Shown here: positions 1 to 9,690 of the stretch, piece after piece
Position numbering within the stretch: the first letter of the stretch is position 1
Layout: every line of letters begins with the position of its first letter
Made by a program: the position numbers and the translations under genes
Assembly (NCBI GenBank): GCA_034770075.1
Contig: CM068382.1
Coordinates: 88,715,766-88,779,765 of the forward strand
Source of the DNA: Aralia elata
Taxonomy: Eukaryota; Streptophyta; Magnoliopsida; Apiales; Araliaceae
Length of the DNA: 64,000 nt
Direction of reading: 5' to 3'
The notes under the pieces: generated by a model
What the model saw: the letters and a program-made list of their open reading frames with translations, nothing else
The model's database searches: none
Told to the model about the DNA's origin: nothing

Positions 1-1695
1 CTTTACATTTATGGGGCATTTTTCTTTGAAGGACTGCTGATACATTCTCACCAACAATGACTCTTTCATCATTTTTCAATTTTCTTTTGTTAGTGCATAA
101 TTCTTTCAAAAATTTTGCATACCTAGGCACTTGCTTAATTGTATCTAGTAAAAGAATATTCACCTCTACCTTCCTGAAAGTTTCTAGAATTTCTTTTTCT
201 TGCGCATCCTTCTTTGAAGTTTTGGGATTCCTGGAGGAAAAGGTAAAGGATTAGTCTTTAGCTGAACAGGAGTGTTAGGTTTTACCTTTGATATTTCTGC
301 ATCCTCTTTAGCCTTATCTTCCTCAAATTCACCAGTAGCTTTTGGTGCTTCCAATTATTTTCCACTCCTCAAAGTTATGGCACATGCATTCTCTCTCGGA
401 TTGACAATAGTTTGAGAAAGTAGCTTCCCTGAACTTTGAGAGTCCAATCGACCAACTGTCGTAGCAAGTTGACTCATCTGATTTTCTAGATTGTGGATGG
501 AAGTCCTTCTCTTTTGCTGGAATTGTTGTGTTTGTCCAGAATTAACAGGAGCAGCTTGTCTAGGTTGGTACTATGGTTGAGCTGGTTGAAAACTTTGTTG
601 TCCATTTGGGAAAACACCTTGCATTAGTGGCCTAGTACCTCCATAGCTCAAATTGGGATGATCCCTCCATTCGGAATTGTAAGTGTTAGAGTAGGGATCA
701 TATTTTCGCTGGGATTGTCCTTGATAATTCCCCATTGCATTTGCCTGTTGCATAGTATCATCCTCTTGCAGTGTTGGGCATGCATCTGTATTGTGATTTG
801 GTAACAAACAAATACCACAAGCTTTTGCTGCTGGCATGTTTCATGTAGCCATTTGACGAACAAGAGAAGTTAGACTTGCAATTTGTTGTTCAATAGCAGA
901 ACCTTTTACCTCATTCACATTCCTAGGTGAGAAATCAAGTCGACTGCCAAATTGTTGAGAATTAGCTGTCATATTTGCAATGAGATTTCTTGTAGCCTCG
1001 GGAGTCTTGTCCACCAGGGCTCCTCCACTAGCAGCATCAATCATGCTCCTATCTGTAGATAAAAGACCTTCATAGTAGTATTGGATGAGGAGTTGATCAC
1101 TCATTTGATGATGGGGGCAGCTTGCACATAGTTTCTTAAAACGTTCCCAATACTCGTGTAGGGTTTCTCCATTATTCTGCCTCACACCACAAATTTCTTT
1201 ACGAAAGTTGGCTGCTCTTGAAGAGGGAAAATATTTTTCTAAGAATAATCTTTTCATCTCTTCCCATTTTGTGATACTTTCGGAGGGTAGATAGTAAAGC
1301 CAATCTTTAGCCAAATCTTTTAGAGAAAATGGAAAAGCTCTCAACTTGATTTGTTCTTCCGTTACTCCGGTAGGCTTCATACTTATGCATACCACATGAA
1401 ATTCCTTCAAATGTTTGTGAGGGTCTTCACCTACCAAACCATGAAAAGTAGGTAAAAGATGTATTAGTCCCGATTTTAATTCAAAATAAGTATTAGCATC
1501 TAGATTATGGAAGGTTATGCATAAGGGTTGTTGATTCAAAGCAAGGGCCGCAAGCTCCTTCAAAGTTCAGGTTTCTGCCATGACGTCCTTCTCTTCACAA
1601 TTTTTCTGAGCTACCTTCCTTAATCTACGAATGGTTCTCTCTATTTTTGAATCACACTTTAAATCACCTTGATTAGTAGATCGAGTTTTGGTCAT
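1..1695 (-). pseudogene. Athila-1 gag remnant
   Basis: This would encode the capsid/nucleocapsid polyprotein of an Athila element. The start at 1695 is supported by similarity to the start of the Athila-2 protein (MTKTRS.. against MTRSSQ.., both followed by a charged RRLRK stretch). The conserved capsid core (LKSGLIHLLPTFHGL, FPFSLKDLAKDWLYYLPS, LFLEKYFPSSRAANFRKEI) is at about 1500-1180. A nucleocapsid-like CGICLLPNHNTDACP segment is near 790-830. In-frame stops are visible at 1567-1569, 841-843 and 571-573, all in one frame. Below about 300 the frame is further disturbed (stop and frameshift). The protein is therefore non-functional. The gene continues past the left edge. Confidence 0.8.
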
Positions 1696-1780
1696 AAACA
1701 ATCAAATGAAATTCAAATTACCTGAGTAAAACAAAGAAAATGAAATAATGATAATAAAGAATATAAATAAACTAAATCAC

Positions 1781-1798
1781 TCCCCGGCAACGGCGCCA
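1781..1798 (-). other. Primer binding site, tRNA-Asp type (Athila-1)
   Basis: On the minus strand this reads TGGCGCCGTTGCCGGGGA, a match to the 3' end of plant tRNA-Asp as used by Athila elements. It lies 5 bases from the LTR edge at 1804, the same arrangement as in Athila-2, and fixes the element's orientation. Confidence 0.85.
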
Positions 1799-1994
1799 AA
1801 ATTTGGTGTGCTGTCGCAAGCACCCAAAAATAAAACCTTACTGCAAAAGATATTAATGTAGTAATGCAAGTAAGAGTCGATCCCACAGAGAATGATTAGT
1901 CTAAGTTTATGCTTTGTTTACCAAAAAGGGGGGAGAGTTTATAATTTGATTTCACTAGTTAACAAGCACTACTACAAAATAGTAAATAGACAAC

Positions 1995-2160
1995 ACTAAA
2001 ATCACAACGTTTTTATAAAAAACGTTATGGTATATTTTTACACAACGTTTTTTTAACAAAACGTTGTAGATATATATGAAAAAACGTTATGTATTTAAAA
2101 GGACATTTTTTTGGTTTTAACTAGATAACGTTTTTTTTAAAAACGTTATTTATCTAAAAA
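1995..2160. repeat. Left subterminal repeats of the CACTA element
   Basis: Repeated copies of an AACGTTnT / AnAACGTT motif in both orientations (for example near 2010, 2024, 2045, 2063, 2087, 2129 and 2145), often as inverted pairs around T or A runs. In CACTA elements such subterminal repeats are the binding sites of the transposition accessory protein; that role is inferred here. Confidence 0.75.
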
Positions 2161-2384
2161 ACACGGAGCTTGAAAAAATCGCGTGGAAGTGAAAACTTAA
2201 AATAAAACCTAATTGTTCAGCCTACAGACTCTCTCTCTCCTTGCCTCTTTCCCGAGCTCTCTCAAGCCCTCACTGGCCACTCTCCCCTCCTCCCTCCGTC
2301 GTTCCCTCCTCACTAGCGGAGTGTGGAGTTTGGTTTCTCCCTCTATATCTAAATTGTCTGGTTCTGCTGGTGTGGCCGTTCAGT

Positions 2385-2529
2385 ATGGCGGCAGAGAGTT
2401 CTAGATCTAGTTCAACGGCCGATTCCTATGTCGGAAGCTTGATAAGCTTGACCTCCAAGAGTGAAATCAGATACGAGGGAATTCTCTACAATATCAACAC
2501 GGAAGAGTCTAGTATTGGACTGCGTAACG
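2385..2529 (+). pseudogene. DCP5: Captured first exon of a DCP5/LSM14-like gene
   Basis: The ATG at 2385 opens 48 codons (MAAESSRSSSTADSY, then VGSLISLTSKSEIRYEGILY and NINTEESSIGLRN). I recognise this as the start of the Sm-like (LSM14/Scd6) domain of plant DECAPPING 5, an mRNA decapping and translational repression factor of P-bodies. The exon stops in phase 1 at a GT donor (2530, gtacac), where the LSM fold is incomplete. A CT-rich 5' leader (about 2210-2384) was captured with it. No stop or frameshift is visible in the exon. The full DCP5 protein would need the rest of the LSM domain and the FFD/TFG and RGG regions, which are absent. It may serve as the first exon of a chimeric transcript. 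Confidence 0.85.
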
Positions 2530-3551
2530 GTACACTACTTCTCTATTTATTTTTTGGTGCTTCGGACGATCTTTTATGTTTTCAGTCATTTTCGTCTTGT
2601 TTTGTTAATTTGAGTTTTTTTTTTGAAAGAAAGTATTTTTTATTTGTTATTATTAGATTCTTGTGATGTGCTTAAATTGAAGAAAGACAGGAATTTTACT
2701 GTTGCTGGTGTGAAGAATTAAAAATTTCTTGGAAACTTTGTAAACAATCCGAGGCATGGTTTATTTGAGGTCTTCATTCAGCATATTGGTTAAATTAGGT
2801 TTACTCAGATCGTGGTTTTCCTTTGTACAGGTAACCATATAAAATATGTTTTGCTAATCGTTGTACACCTTCCCCTTTCTCACTACAAAGTAGAGAAGGG
2901 GAAAAACCAGAAGAATAGCCTGCATCCTGGTCCGTGCTTAGAAGCAATTAGAGGTCAGTATGATTATTAATGGACTGATAGACTGTGATGTATAAATATT
3001 TTGAGATTTTGGGAGAAAAATTTTACTGGAAATTTTATAAAGGTTCACATAGGAGCATATTGTAAATTTTTTTGTTGTGTTGTTTTTAACTTTTTTCTCA
3101 TAAAACTTGCATTGATTTGAGTTGGGAATTGTTATTTTCACAAAGCGATATATACTTTTTCCCATCTGGAACGGTTTGTATTCATAGACTATTTGTGTTT
3201 TATTAGTTGCTCATTTTGTTCTAATCCGTATGTTACTTTTGAGGCTTTATAGTTTATGCAATTTTTCCTACATGCTAGTTGCACTCACTATTGTTTTCGA
3301 GTCCTTGACTAGAAATTAGTGAGTAGATAGGTTCATGATTTGGAATTATTTTTGGTAATTTGTTTACTGTTATTGATGATGGTTTAAACGGGTATGGATG
3401 TATAGGCCGTTTTGCTTGTCACTTATTTAGGATTATGATCTTTCTTGACTAGATGGATTACTGTTGTGGAATGAAAATTTTCATATCTTTGCGATGCAAA
3501 ATTGAATGATGGTTTTTTTATTTTATGTAATTATATTGAAATCACATGCAG

Positions 3552-3769
3552 CAAAGAACCTCGTACTTGCTAGTGTCAAGTCTGTGACATTGCATGATGA
3601 AGGGAATGTGGAATTATGGGATTTGTCCAGCAATTTCATTTTTACAGAGAATGATGTTGGTAAGAACAGAGCACTTGTTTCCATTCAAAAGCTGCAGGAG
3701 CTCAACAATGCTGTGGTCGTTTCTACCTTAACCACAAGATTGACTAATGAGCAATTATCTGATTTTCAG
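3552..3769 (+). pseudogene. UBA1: Captured internal exon of a UBA1-like ubiquitin-activating enzyme gene
   Basis: An open 218-bp exon is bounded by an AG acceptor (atgcag, ends 3551) and a GT donor (gtaatt, 3770). It encodes KNLVLASVKSVTLHDEGN, VELWDLSSNFIFTENDVGKN and then a segment ending LTNEQLSDFQ. I recognise this as part of the N-terminal inactive adenylation half of plant E1 (UBA1/UBA2), normally followed by the VVFTDI strand. The catalytic cysteine and the active adenylation domain are absent, so it cannot activate ubiquitin. The exon has no stops, and its splice phases (1 in, 0 out) fit the neighbouring DCP5-like exon and the exon at 3945. Confidence 0.85.
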
Positions 3770-3944
3770 GTAATTGATGCACTCAAATTTACATGAATCA
3801 GTGATTAATTTATTTGTTTATAAATGCAAGTTATTGGGTTCATTTCCTACTTATACTTCTTTGTGTTACTTTATCACACATCAGTTATTTGCACCCAGAC
3901 TTTACTCTTTGGTAATGTGTTCTTTGTGGTCATTATGCATTCAG

Positions 3945-4082
3945 GATCAGACCCAAAAGGACGCAGAAGAAAATAGAAAGAAATTCAATCAAAATAAACG
4001 TTTCACAATAAATAAAAACAAGAATGAATCTTTACTAACATCTGCTATAGATAGATTTAGTTCTTCTGTGATGGCAGACTGA
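3945..4082 (+). pseudogene. Putative terminal exon of a chimeric CACTA transcript, origin not recognised
   Basis: A 138-bp open stretch follows an AG acceptor (cattcag, ends 3944) and ends at TGA 4080-4082. It begins DQTQKDAEENRKKFNQNKR and ends IDRFSSSVMAD, lysine/asparagine-rich and probably disordered. In phase 0 it continues the UBA1-like exon directly. I do not recognise the source gene; it may be a further capture or non-coding sequence that happens to be open. The exon call rests on the splice acceptor and phase alone. Confidence 0.45.
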
Positions 4083-4277
4083 ATAGGTGAAGAAAAACCA
4101 ACCTGAAAAATGAAAAAAGAAACCAAGATTTGCTTGTCGGAATTTGTTAGTAGTAATTATTTGGGAATTAAGTTTTGTTTCTGATCATGGTTTTTATCTA
4201 ATATCTCGAGTTATATTTTCAGGATAAATGAAGATAAACCAAACGAAAGTGAATCGAGACCAAGCATGTGTACGTAC

Positions 4278-4487
4278 ACAGGATCCAAATGCAAAAGAAC
4301 CACAAACTGCTACAAACGTGGTAAGGTAAACCATCCATTCATGCCCTTTGCTGTTTTCACCAGTTTGATCTCCAAGTTCATACCCATCTTTATCAGCAGG
4401 ACTTATCTTCTGTCCCAGTATGAGCGGCACTCTTATCTCTTCTTGCAAACTGTTATCGGCTTCTCTTATGTCCTGTTTGATGGCCAT
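4278..4487 (-). pseudogene. Captured first exon of an ERD6-like sugar transporter gene
   Basis: On the minus strand the ATG at 4487 opens MAIKQDIREADNSLQEEIR, a linker, then WMVYLTTFVAVCGSFAFGSC. This is the N-terminus and start of the first membrane segment of plant ERD6-like monosaccharide transporters (major facilitator superfamily, often tonoplast). After the GSC codons a GTACGT donor follows, so this is one exon plus some intron. Eleven further membrane segments are missing. It lies opposite to the DCP5- and UBA1-like exons, so the element carries captures in both orientations. No stop is present in the exon. Confidence 0.82.
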
Positions 4488-4679
4488 TTCTCTTGTTTGT
4501 TATCTTCTTACAACAAAGAGAAGGAATTTTTTTTAGTTGAAATAGCTAGAATTCAATTGTAGGACTCATGTAGGAACACAATTACGAGCTATTTTTATAA
4601 TGGTGTTTTTAAGGATTGATTTTACCGTTGTTGTTTTTCTTTCTTCAATGTTGTAGGTGAAATGCTGTGGACCCAAAGT

Positions 4680-5310
4680 TTTGATTTTCAAAGTTCTGCT
4701 TGGTTGTGCTACTTGTGGCTAGCTGGCCATCTCTGGCTGTCTTGCGCCTGGGCTAGTGCTTGTGCTTAGTTGGGGGCTGTTCTTTGGTTGGTTTTGCTGG
4801 TTGGGATTTTTGCTGGCAGTTCCTTTTGTTTGGTTTCTGCTTGGATTTGTTGGGTGTGGCTGGGTTTGGGTCTTGCTGCTGCTTGGTGTTTCCTCGCATC
4901 ACTGCGTGTTTTGGCTGTTGTCGTGGGTTTGTTGCGTCGTTGCTCTTCTCCTGCTTTTGCTTTAGTTCTTCTGTTCCTTTTGTCCCTGCATCGCTGCGTG
5001 CTTTGGCTGTTGTCGTGTTTGGGCAATTGTCGTGGATTGTTGTTGGTTGGTCAACTGCTGTTGGGCTGGCTCTTTTGTTGTGTCTGATCTGGTATTGTTG
5101 CCTCCTCTTTTGGCTTTGTTGCTGCTGCTTGGTTCTCAGTCAGGTGGGTGTGTGTTTCTGTGGGTTTGGGTCTGGTTTTGCTTCTGTTTTGTCTGGGCCC
5201 CTTTGTTGCTGCTTCCTGGGCATGTCTTTGCCTCAGCCGCTTGGTTTGTTGCTCATGTGGCTGTTGTGGGCCTGCTGCTTTGGGCATCTCCACAAAATAG
5301 AGTTGTAACT
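4680..5310. other. G/T-rich, stop-poor low-complexity stretch in the CACTA element
   Basis: The plus strand is dominated by tgctgttggg / gctggtttt words, with an imperfect internal repeat (cgtgttttggctgttgtcgt near 4906 and cgtgctttggctgttgtcgt near 4997). Long frames are open on both strands at once (for example 4760-5308 plus and 4766-5026 minus). The plus-strand translation is only Cys/Leu/Phe/Trp/Gly and the minus one Gln/Lys/Thr/Pro. That pattern comes from base composition, so I do not call a protein. Confidence 0.6.
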
Positions 5311-5516
5311 AGTTGCAATTTGGGGTTCCAGGGAGTTTTTGAAATTCATCTTTGTAGTTAACTTCTTAACTTCTGTTTGTAAATATCACAACGATAACTT
5401 TGTATTACATAACAATGCAGGAATTTATATAATTAATATTTACATAACTTTGTTGCTTTCTATGGTCGATATTTAAAAGCAGTTGTTATATGCATGTATT
5501 ACAATATTTTTAAGTC

Positions 5517-5785
5517 ACGGTTTAAAAACGTTATATAGATTTGTCTAAATAGATGACACATTATAAACGTTGTGTAAATTCGGCTAAACGTTGTCTATGA
5601 TATTAAACTACAACGTTTTCGAGAATCTACTAATTTATGGAAAACAAATCTACAACGTTTTTTCTTTAAAAACGTTGTATAATGTGTCTAACTACAACGT
5701 TTTAAAACGTTGTATAAAGGGTGTCAAATAGATGACACCCTTAACCACGACGTTTTGCTGACATAAACCACAACGTTGGTTACGC
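5517..5785. repeat. Right subterminal repeats of the CACTA element
   Basis: At least ten copies of the AACGTT core (for example in acaacgtttt and aaaacgttgtat), matching the left subterminal region. They end directly at the right terminal inverted repeat. The paired arrays confirm that both ends belong to one element. Confidence 0.75.
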
Positions 5786-6466
5786 GTTATCTATTTACTG
5801 TTTTGTAGTAGTGAAGAACAAAGTTTAAAGTAATAAGAATAACCAATGAATTAAAGATTTCAGTTCTTTCGGTTCAGTATCACCTTTTTACATCAATAGA
5901 ATAATTAAGTAAATCAATATTTACCCTTCAATGAAATTAATAGCCCTAGGTAGCAACAAGCTCTACTACCCGAAACTCCCCTTAGATTATCACTTCATGA
6001 AACAAGCTCTTCACAAGATTCTAACCATTATACAACCTAAAACAAGCTCTCTAGATTTAATATAATAGCAGCATTAAGAACTAGGGAATTAGACTAATCC
6101 AAGCAATAATCACACAAGTTCGGATTATTTAACTTGTCTTCCGATAATCATAGCAATACTCAAAAGCTTGACCACAATCATGTATCACTAATTGCTACTT
6201 ATGATTAGGAACAATATCAATTACACGTAACACTATCCCTTAATCTATTAGATGAGATTAATTAAGTTGACTTAACCGATCACATTAAACCAATCGGAAT
6301 AAATATCATTCAACAGTTAAAATAGATTATCAAGAATGAATTTCATGTAAGAATGAATAAATAGTTTATACTTAATCAAACCATTACCTGTACACAAGGT
6401 TCAACATCCCCTTTGAACTGAATAAGGAACTAGCCTATCATAATAAGTCCAATGAATACTTTCTTG

Positions 6467-6585
6467 AATTATAAAAGGGGTGAGGACAACAGCCTCACTA
6501 TGAAGGTGATCCTCTTTCCCTACTAAATTATAAAAGGGGTGAGGACAACAACCTCACTACGAAGGTGATCCTTTTTCCCTACTAA
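6467..6585. repeat. 59-bp tandem duplication in Athila-1 LTR
   Basis: Two adjacent copies begin with aattataaaaggggtgagg at 6467 and 6526. They differ at only a few bases (agcctcactatg against aacctcactacg). This looks like a local duplication in the U3 part of the LTR, just upstream of transcription start in the element's sense. Confidence 0.85.
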
Positions 6586-6655
6586 ATACACTAGAACTTG
6601 GAGAATATGGAGAATGGTGGGTGAATTAGCAAAATACAAGCCTAGCTTCATTTAG

Positions 6656-6663
6656 TATTTATA
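6656..6663 (-). promoter_or_regulatory. TATA box of Athila-1 LTR
   Basis: Minus-strand TATAAATA within the LTR, about 840 bases from the LTR start in the element's sense. This is a plausible core promoter for the genomic RNA. It is inferred from motif and position only. Confidence 0.5.
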
Positions 6664-7501
6664 GGAACTCATGGTGTGCAAGCCCATCAACAAAAGTCAA
6701 GATTAAACACCCAATTTACTCATATGCATCAGCCAACCAAGGAAGAAGCTATCCAAAAACGTGCACATGTGATGTGTTAAAAGTTTAACTATTGTAACTA
6801 AACTGAATCAGCAGACCACCACTTTTGGACTTGGGCAAAGAACAAAAGTTGTAGCCCTGGAGTTTCTAATGAATTTAGGATTTTGAATCACCTAATTTGG
6901 AGTTGAAAAGCTCAAGTTATGGCCCAAATACTCCAACTGGTCCGAACAGGAATCCAGTCCATGCCGGATTCAAATCAGCTGTCTAAAAAGCAATGTTTGG
7001 AGGCCCAAATGAACTCGGATATTTTCTCACCATAGCATTCTGGAAAGCTTGAGAAGTCCACTAAAAACTTCAAGAAGACTACATTCTCATTTGCAAATTC
7101 TAACATAATTCAAATCGCAAACGAACCCCAGAGGTCAATCTGTCCAAAAGCCAAACAATCTGAAATTTTCAGCTTCGACGTTCGTTGGTAAAATGGTCAT
7201 AACTTTCTCACCCGAGCTCTGATTTAGGCGTTTCAAGATGATCCGAAAAGCTAAGAAATAGATTTACAACTTTTCTTCTTTGAGCTTTGAGATATTGGTT
7301 GGACGAAGGACAAAATGGAGCCTCAAGTGGACGGACTGATATCAACACAATCCAAAAGTGCGAAAATAACTTATTTTTCATTTAATAGCTCCATTTGTAA
7401 CCTAAATCAAAATATTGGAATAGTCAGTACATTTAGGTGCCAAATAAGTATAAAAGACTAAACATTAAGAGATAAAAACATAACATATTTTATACTTATC
7501 A

Positions 7502-7911
7502 GGCAAGTGTCATGTTTGCAGAGAAAAATAACACTATGCTAAAGAATGTCAGCAATGCAAGAGTGGCTATGGTAACATGGTTGAGGATAACCTTTTTGCC
7601 ATGGTACTCTATGATCTTAGTCTTAGTGTGACTATGATTTCTGAGATTAACATGGCGAGTGAGCCTGATGGTTGATGGTTAGACTCTGGAGCTACTGTCC
7701 ATATCTGTAAAAACCATTTATGTTGGACAGTAAATTCAGATGGGAAACCGTTCTTGGTGGCAAAAGAACTGTGAAAATTAATTTCACCTCCGAGAATAAG
7801 CTGACCTTGCTTAATGTGTTGTTTGTGCAAGAAATTAGAAAAGTTTAATTTCTATTGATCTTTTAGATGGAAAGGTTTTAAAATTTTTGTTAAGTCTGAC
7901 AAAGTCATTCT
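7502..7911 (+). pseudogene. Ty1/copia polyprotein remnant, part 1 (nucleocapsid and protease)
   Basis: The frame opens with a degraded zinc knuckle (CHVCREKNNYAKEC, with Asn where the CCHC His is expected). It then reaches the aspartic protease motif WLDSGATVHIC at about 7677, preceded by an in-frame TGA. This order (CCHC then DSGA protease) is typical of Ty1/copia gag-pol. The left end of the copia is buried by Athila-1 at 7501. The right end is interrupted at 7911 by a solo LTR, and coding resumes at 11767. Confidence 0.8.
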
Positions 7912-8739
7912 TGTAACAGCCCCAAATCCGGGTCTACCTTCAAACTCGGATCTGGTGCATCACGGTACTACCCATTCAACATAATCTTAAAGATAGAATA
8001 TAATTACTAAATTATTTCAAACCATCTTACAATAAATCCCAGGTTCTTAGACCTTAAAATCTTCATACATGCTGATATATAATATTTCAAATACTCCTAA
8101 CTATTACAAATAGTGTTACAACACTACTCGTTTGCCTTCCTCTTTCCTTTGTCCTTACCGGATCCTTCGATACGTTTGGGCTTCGCTGAAATATTAAATC
8201 TAAGGCAAGAATAAGCTACAACAGTCAGCAAGTATAAACAGTTGAATGAACAACAAAATTCAATAATCAAAGTTTAATCTATATAATACTTCTACAACTA
8301 AACAATAGTTGTGAAGAGACTACGAATCAATCTGAATAACAAGATCTGTTGTTTCGAATTTTTGAAACTACATACTAACTATATATGCTGAGTGGTCGAA
8401 AGACCGTGAACATTTTTATTTTCGTAAAGGTTCTGTAGTAATTCAACTATGAACCGACTGGCTTACGGGCACGTTGGATGATCAGACCTTTGTACCCTGC
8501 GTTGTACAACACTCTAGCTAAACGACTATGCGTTTGTTTGCCCACCTTGGAGGTCGGTCGGGATTTTTCCAACGTAAAAATACCCTAATATTAGGGTTGT
8601 TTATCTCAGTTTTGAATCTGAATCCGCACTGAAACAATTCAGGTTGGAAAGCTCTACCTAACATCAATAATATTTCAAAGATTTATTTTAAAACCGATAA
8701 AATATTTCAATCTGTTTCTAGCTTGAACAAACGGCATTG

Positions 8740-9310
8740 ACGTACATCTTAAACAGTTCGGGAATATAGAACATTAAAGTTTGAACAATTTATGTCAAAG
8801 CATAGCTGAAACACTTGTACAAATACTAAAAGATGTATAAGTCTAGAATTTACACAATATATAAACATGGAGTAAATTTGAATATTTAAACGTCTCAAGG
8901 TATTCATAAAAACAAAGTTGAATGAATGCAAAAACTTGGACACAATGATCAATGTACAAGATTAGAAAACTTGCAAAGACATAGATAACTTGTACAATAT
9001 AAAACATTGCACAGGTTAGAAACTTGCAACAAGTTAGGATACTTGCAGTAATAGAGAGGATTTGCATATAAACGTTGAATTGTACAAGTTAAGGAACTTG
9101 CACAAGCATACAAATATAAATAACTTGCTCAAACGTAAACAAGTTAGGGATACTTGCGTAATCATAGATTCCTTGCATAAAGTAAATGCATAGGTTAGGA
9201 TACTTCCAAAATATTAGAATACTTGCACACAATAATTAATTATACAAGATAAGAAACTTGCATTCAATACAAAAAAATTGAACGAAGTTAGAAATCTTGC
9301 CTGATGCGTT
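8740..9310. repeat. Degenerate ACTTGCA repeats inside the solo LTR
   Basis: About fifteen copies of words such as aacttgcacaag, ggatacttgc and ttagaaacttgc occur at irregular 25-45 bp spacing. They look like a decayed minisatellite within the LTR. Confidence 0.6.
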
Positions 9311-9479
9311 CTTTAATTAATACTTTAAAAAGTCCTTCAATTATCTTACACATTTAATTAATAATAACATACCAATTAGTCACATAATAACTTCACATAT
9401 AAGTTCATGTTACATTATTCTTTATTTTAGGTTGTTCACATTCTATACATTTAGACAATGTGTCCAAACCTTTTAGATT

Positions 9480-9690
9480 CTTCGCTACAGGTCCAATCCA
9501 GACAAGTAGAACATGTCTGCTTTAGGTTAAATTTTATTTTAGTTGTTATCCAGACAGTTGAAACCTGTCTGCTTCGGCCAAATGTCATTTGGTATTATCC
9601 AGACAGCTAAGACCTGTCTGCTTTAGACAAAAATTTTTGTTCCAATTCGAACAGGTCAACTCGTCTGTTTTCAGGTGTTCGTTTTAGAAC
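9480..9690. repeat. CAGACA...TGTCTG repeat cluster inside the solo LTR
   Basis: Three copies, spaced about 50 bp, of a short inverted repeat: ccagacaagtagaacatgtctg, ccagacagttgaaacctgtctg and ccagacagctaagacctgtctg, followed by a decayed fourth. Each can fold into a 6-7 bp stem. Confidence 0.7.

Larger units (their letters stand above)
1967..5813. mobile_element. Non-autonomous CACTA (Pack-CACTA) transposon carrying host gene fragments
   Basis: The ends are CACTACTACAAAATAGTAAA at 1967 and its inverted counterpart finishing TTTTGTAGTAGTG at 5813. The terminal inverted repeats span 28 bp with 2 mismatches. CACTACTA-type ends and a 3-bp target duplication (aag at 1964-1966 and 5814-5816) are diagnostic of the CACTA/En-Spm superfamily. 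Both flanks carry subterminal arrays of an AACGTT-centred motif. No transposase is visible in the 3847 bp, so it would need an autonomous partner. The interior holds plus-strand exons of a DCP5-like and a UBA1-like gene, a minus-strand ERD6-like exon and a G/T-rich stretch. It is inserted in the Athila-1 LTR. Confidence 0.92.
1..7501 (-). mobile_element. Athila-1: Ty3/gypsy Athila-type LTR retrotransposon, partial
   Basis: The element lies on the minus strand and runs off the left edge, so only the 5' part (in its own sense) is present: LTR at 1804-7501, primer site at 1781-1798, then gag toward position 1. The primer site matches the tRNA-Asp type used by Athila elements, and the gag protein is clearly homologous to that of Athila-2 at 26258. 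Position 1 aligns with about 28083 of Athila-2, so protease, RT and integrase would lie outside the window. A CACTA transposon (1967-5813) sits in the LTR. Outside the LTR the first bases at 7502 are ggcaa, which should recur at the far end as target duplication. The right flank is copia coding sequence, so this element inserted into the copia copy. Confidence 0.85.
1804..7501 (-). repeat. 5' LTR of Athila-1, interrupted by a CACTA element
   Basis: On the plus strand the LTR runs from TGGTGTGCTG at 1804 to TACTTATCA at 7501, so it has TG...CA ends. Read in its own sense it begins TGATAAGT, the same start as the Athila-2 LTRs. Removing the CACTA element and one aag copy leaves about 1.85 kb. 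A minus-strand TATAAATA lies at 6656-6663. The rest of 5817-7500 contains no reading frame I would call a gene. Confidence 0.8.

Noticed and set aside
4760..5308. 182-codon frame in the CACTA element as a membrane protein gene
   Set aside because: The translation is only Cys/Leu/Phe/Trp/Gly and frames on both strands are open at once, which the G/T-rich composition explains. There is no domain or splice support.
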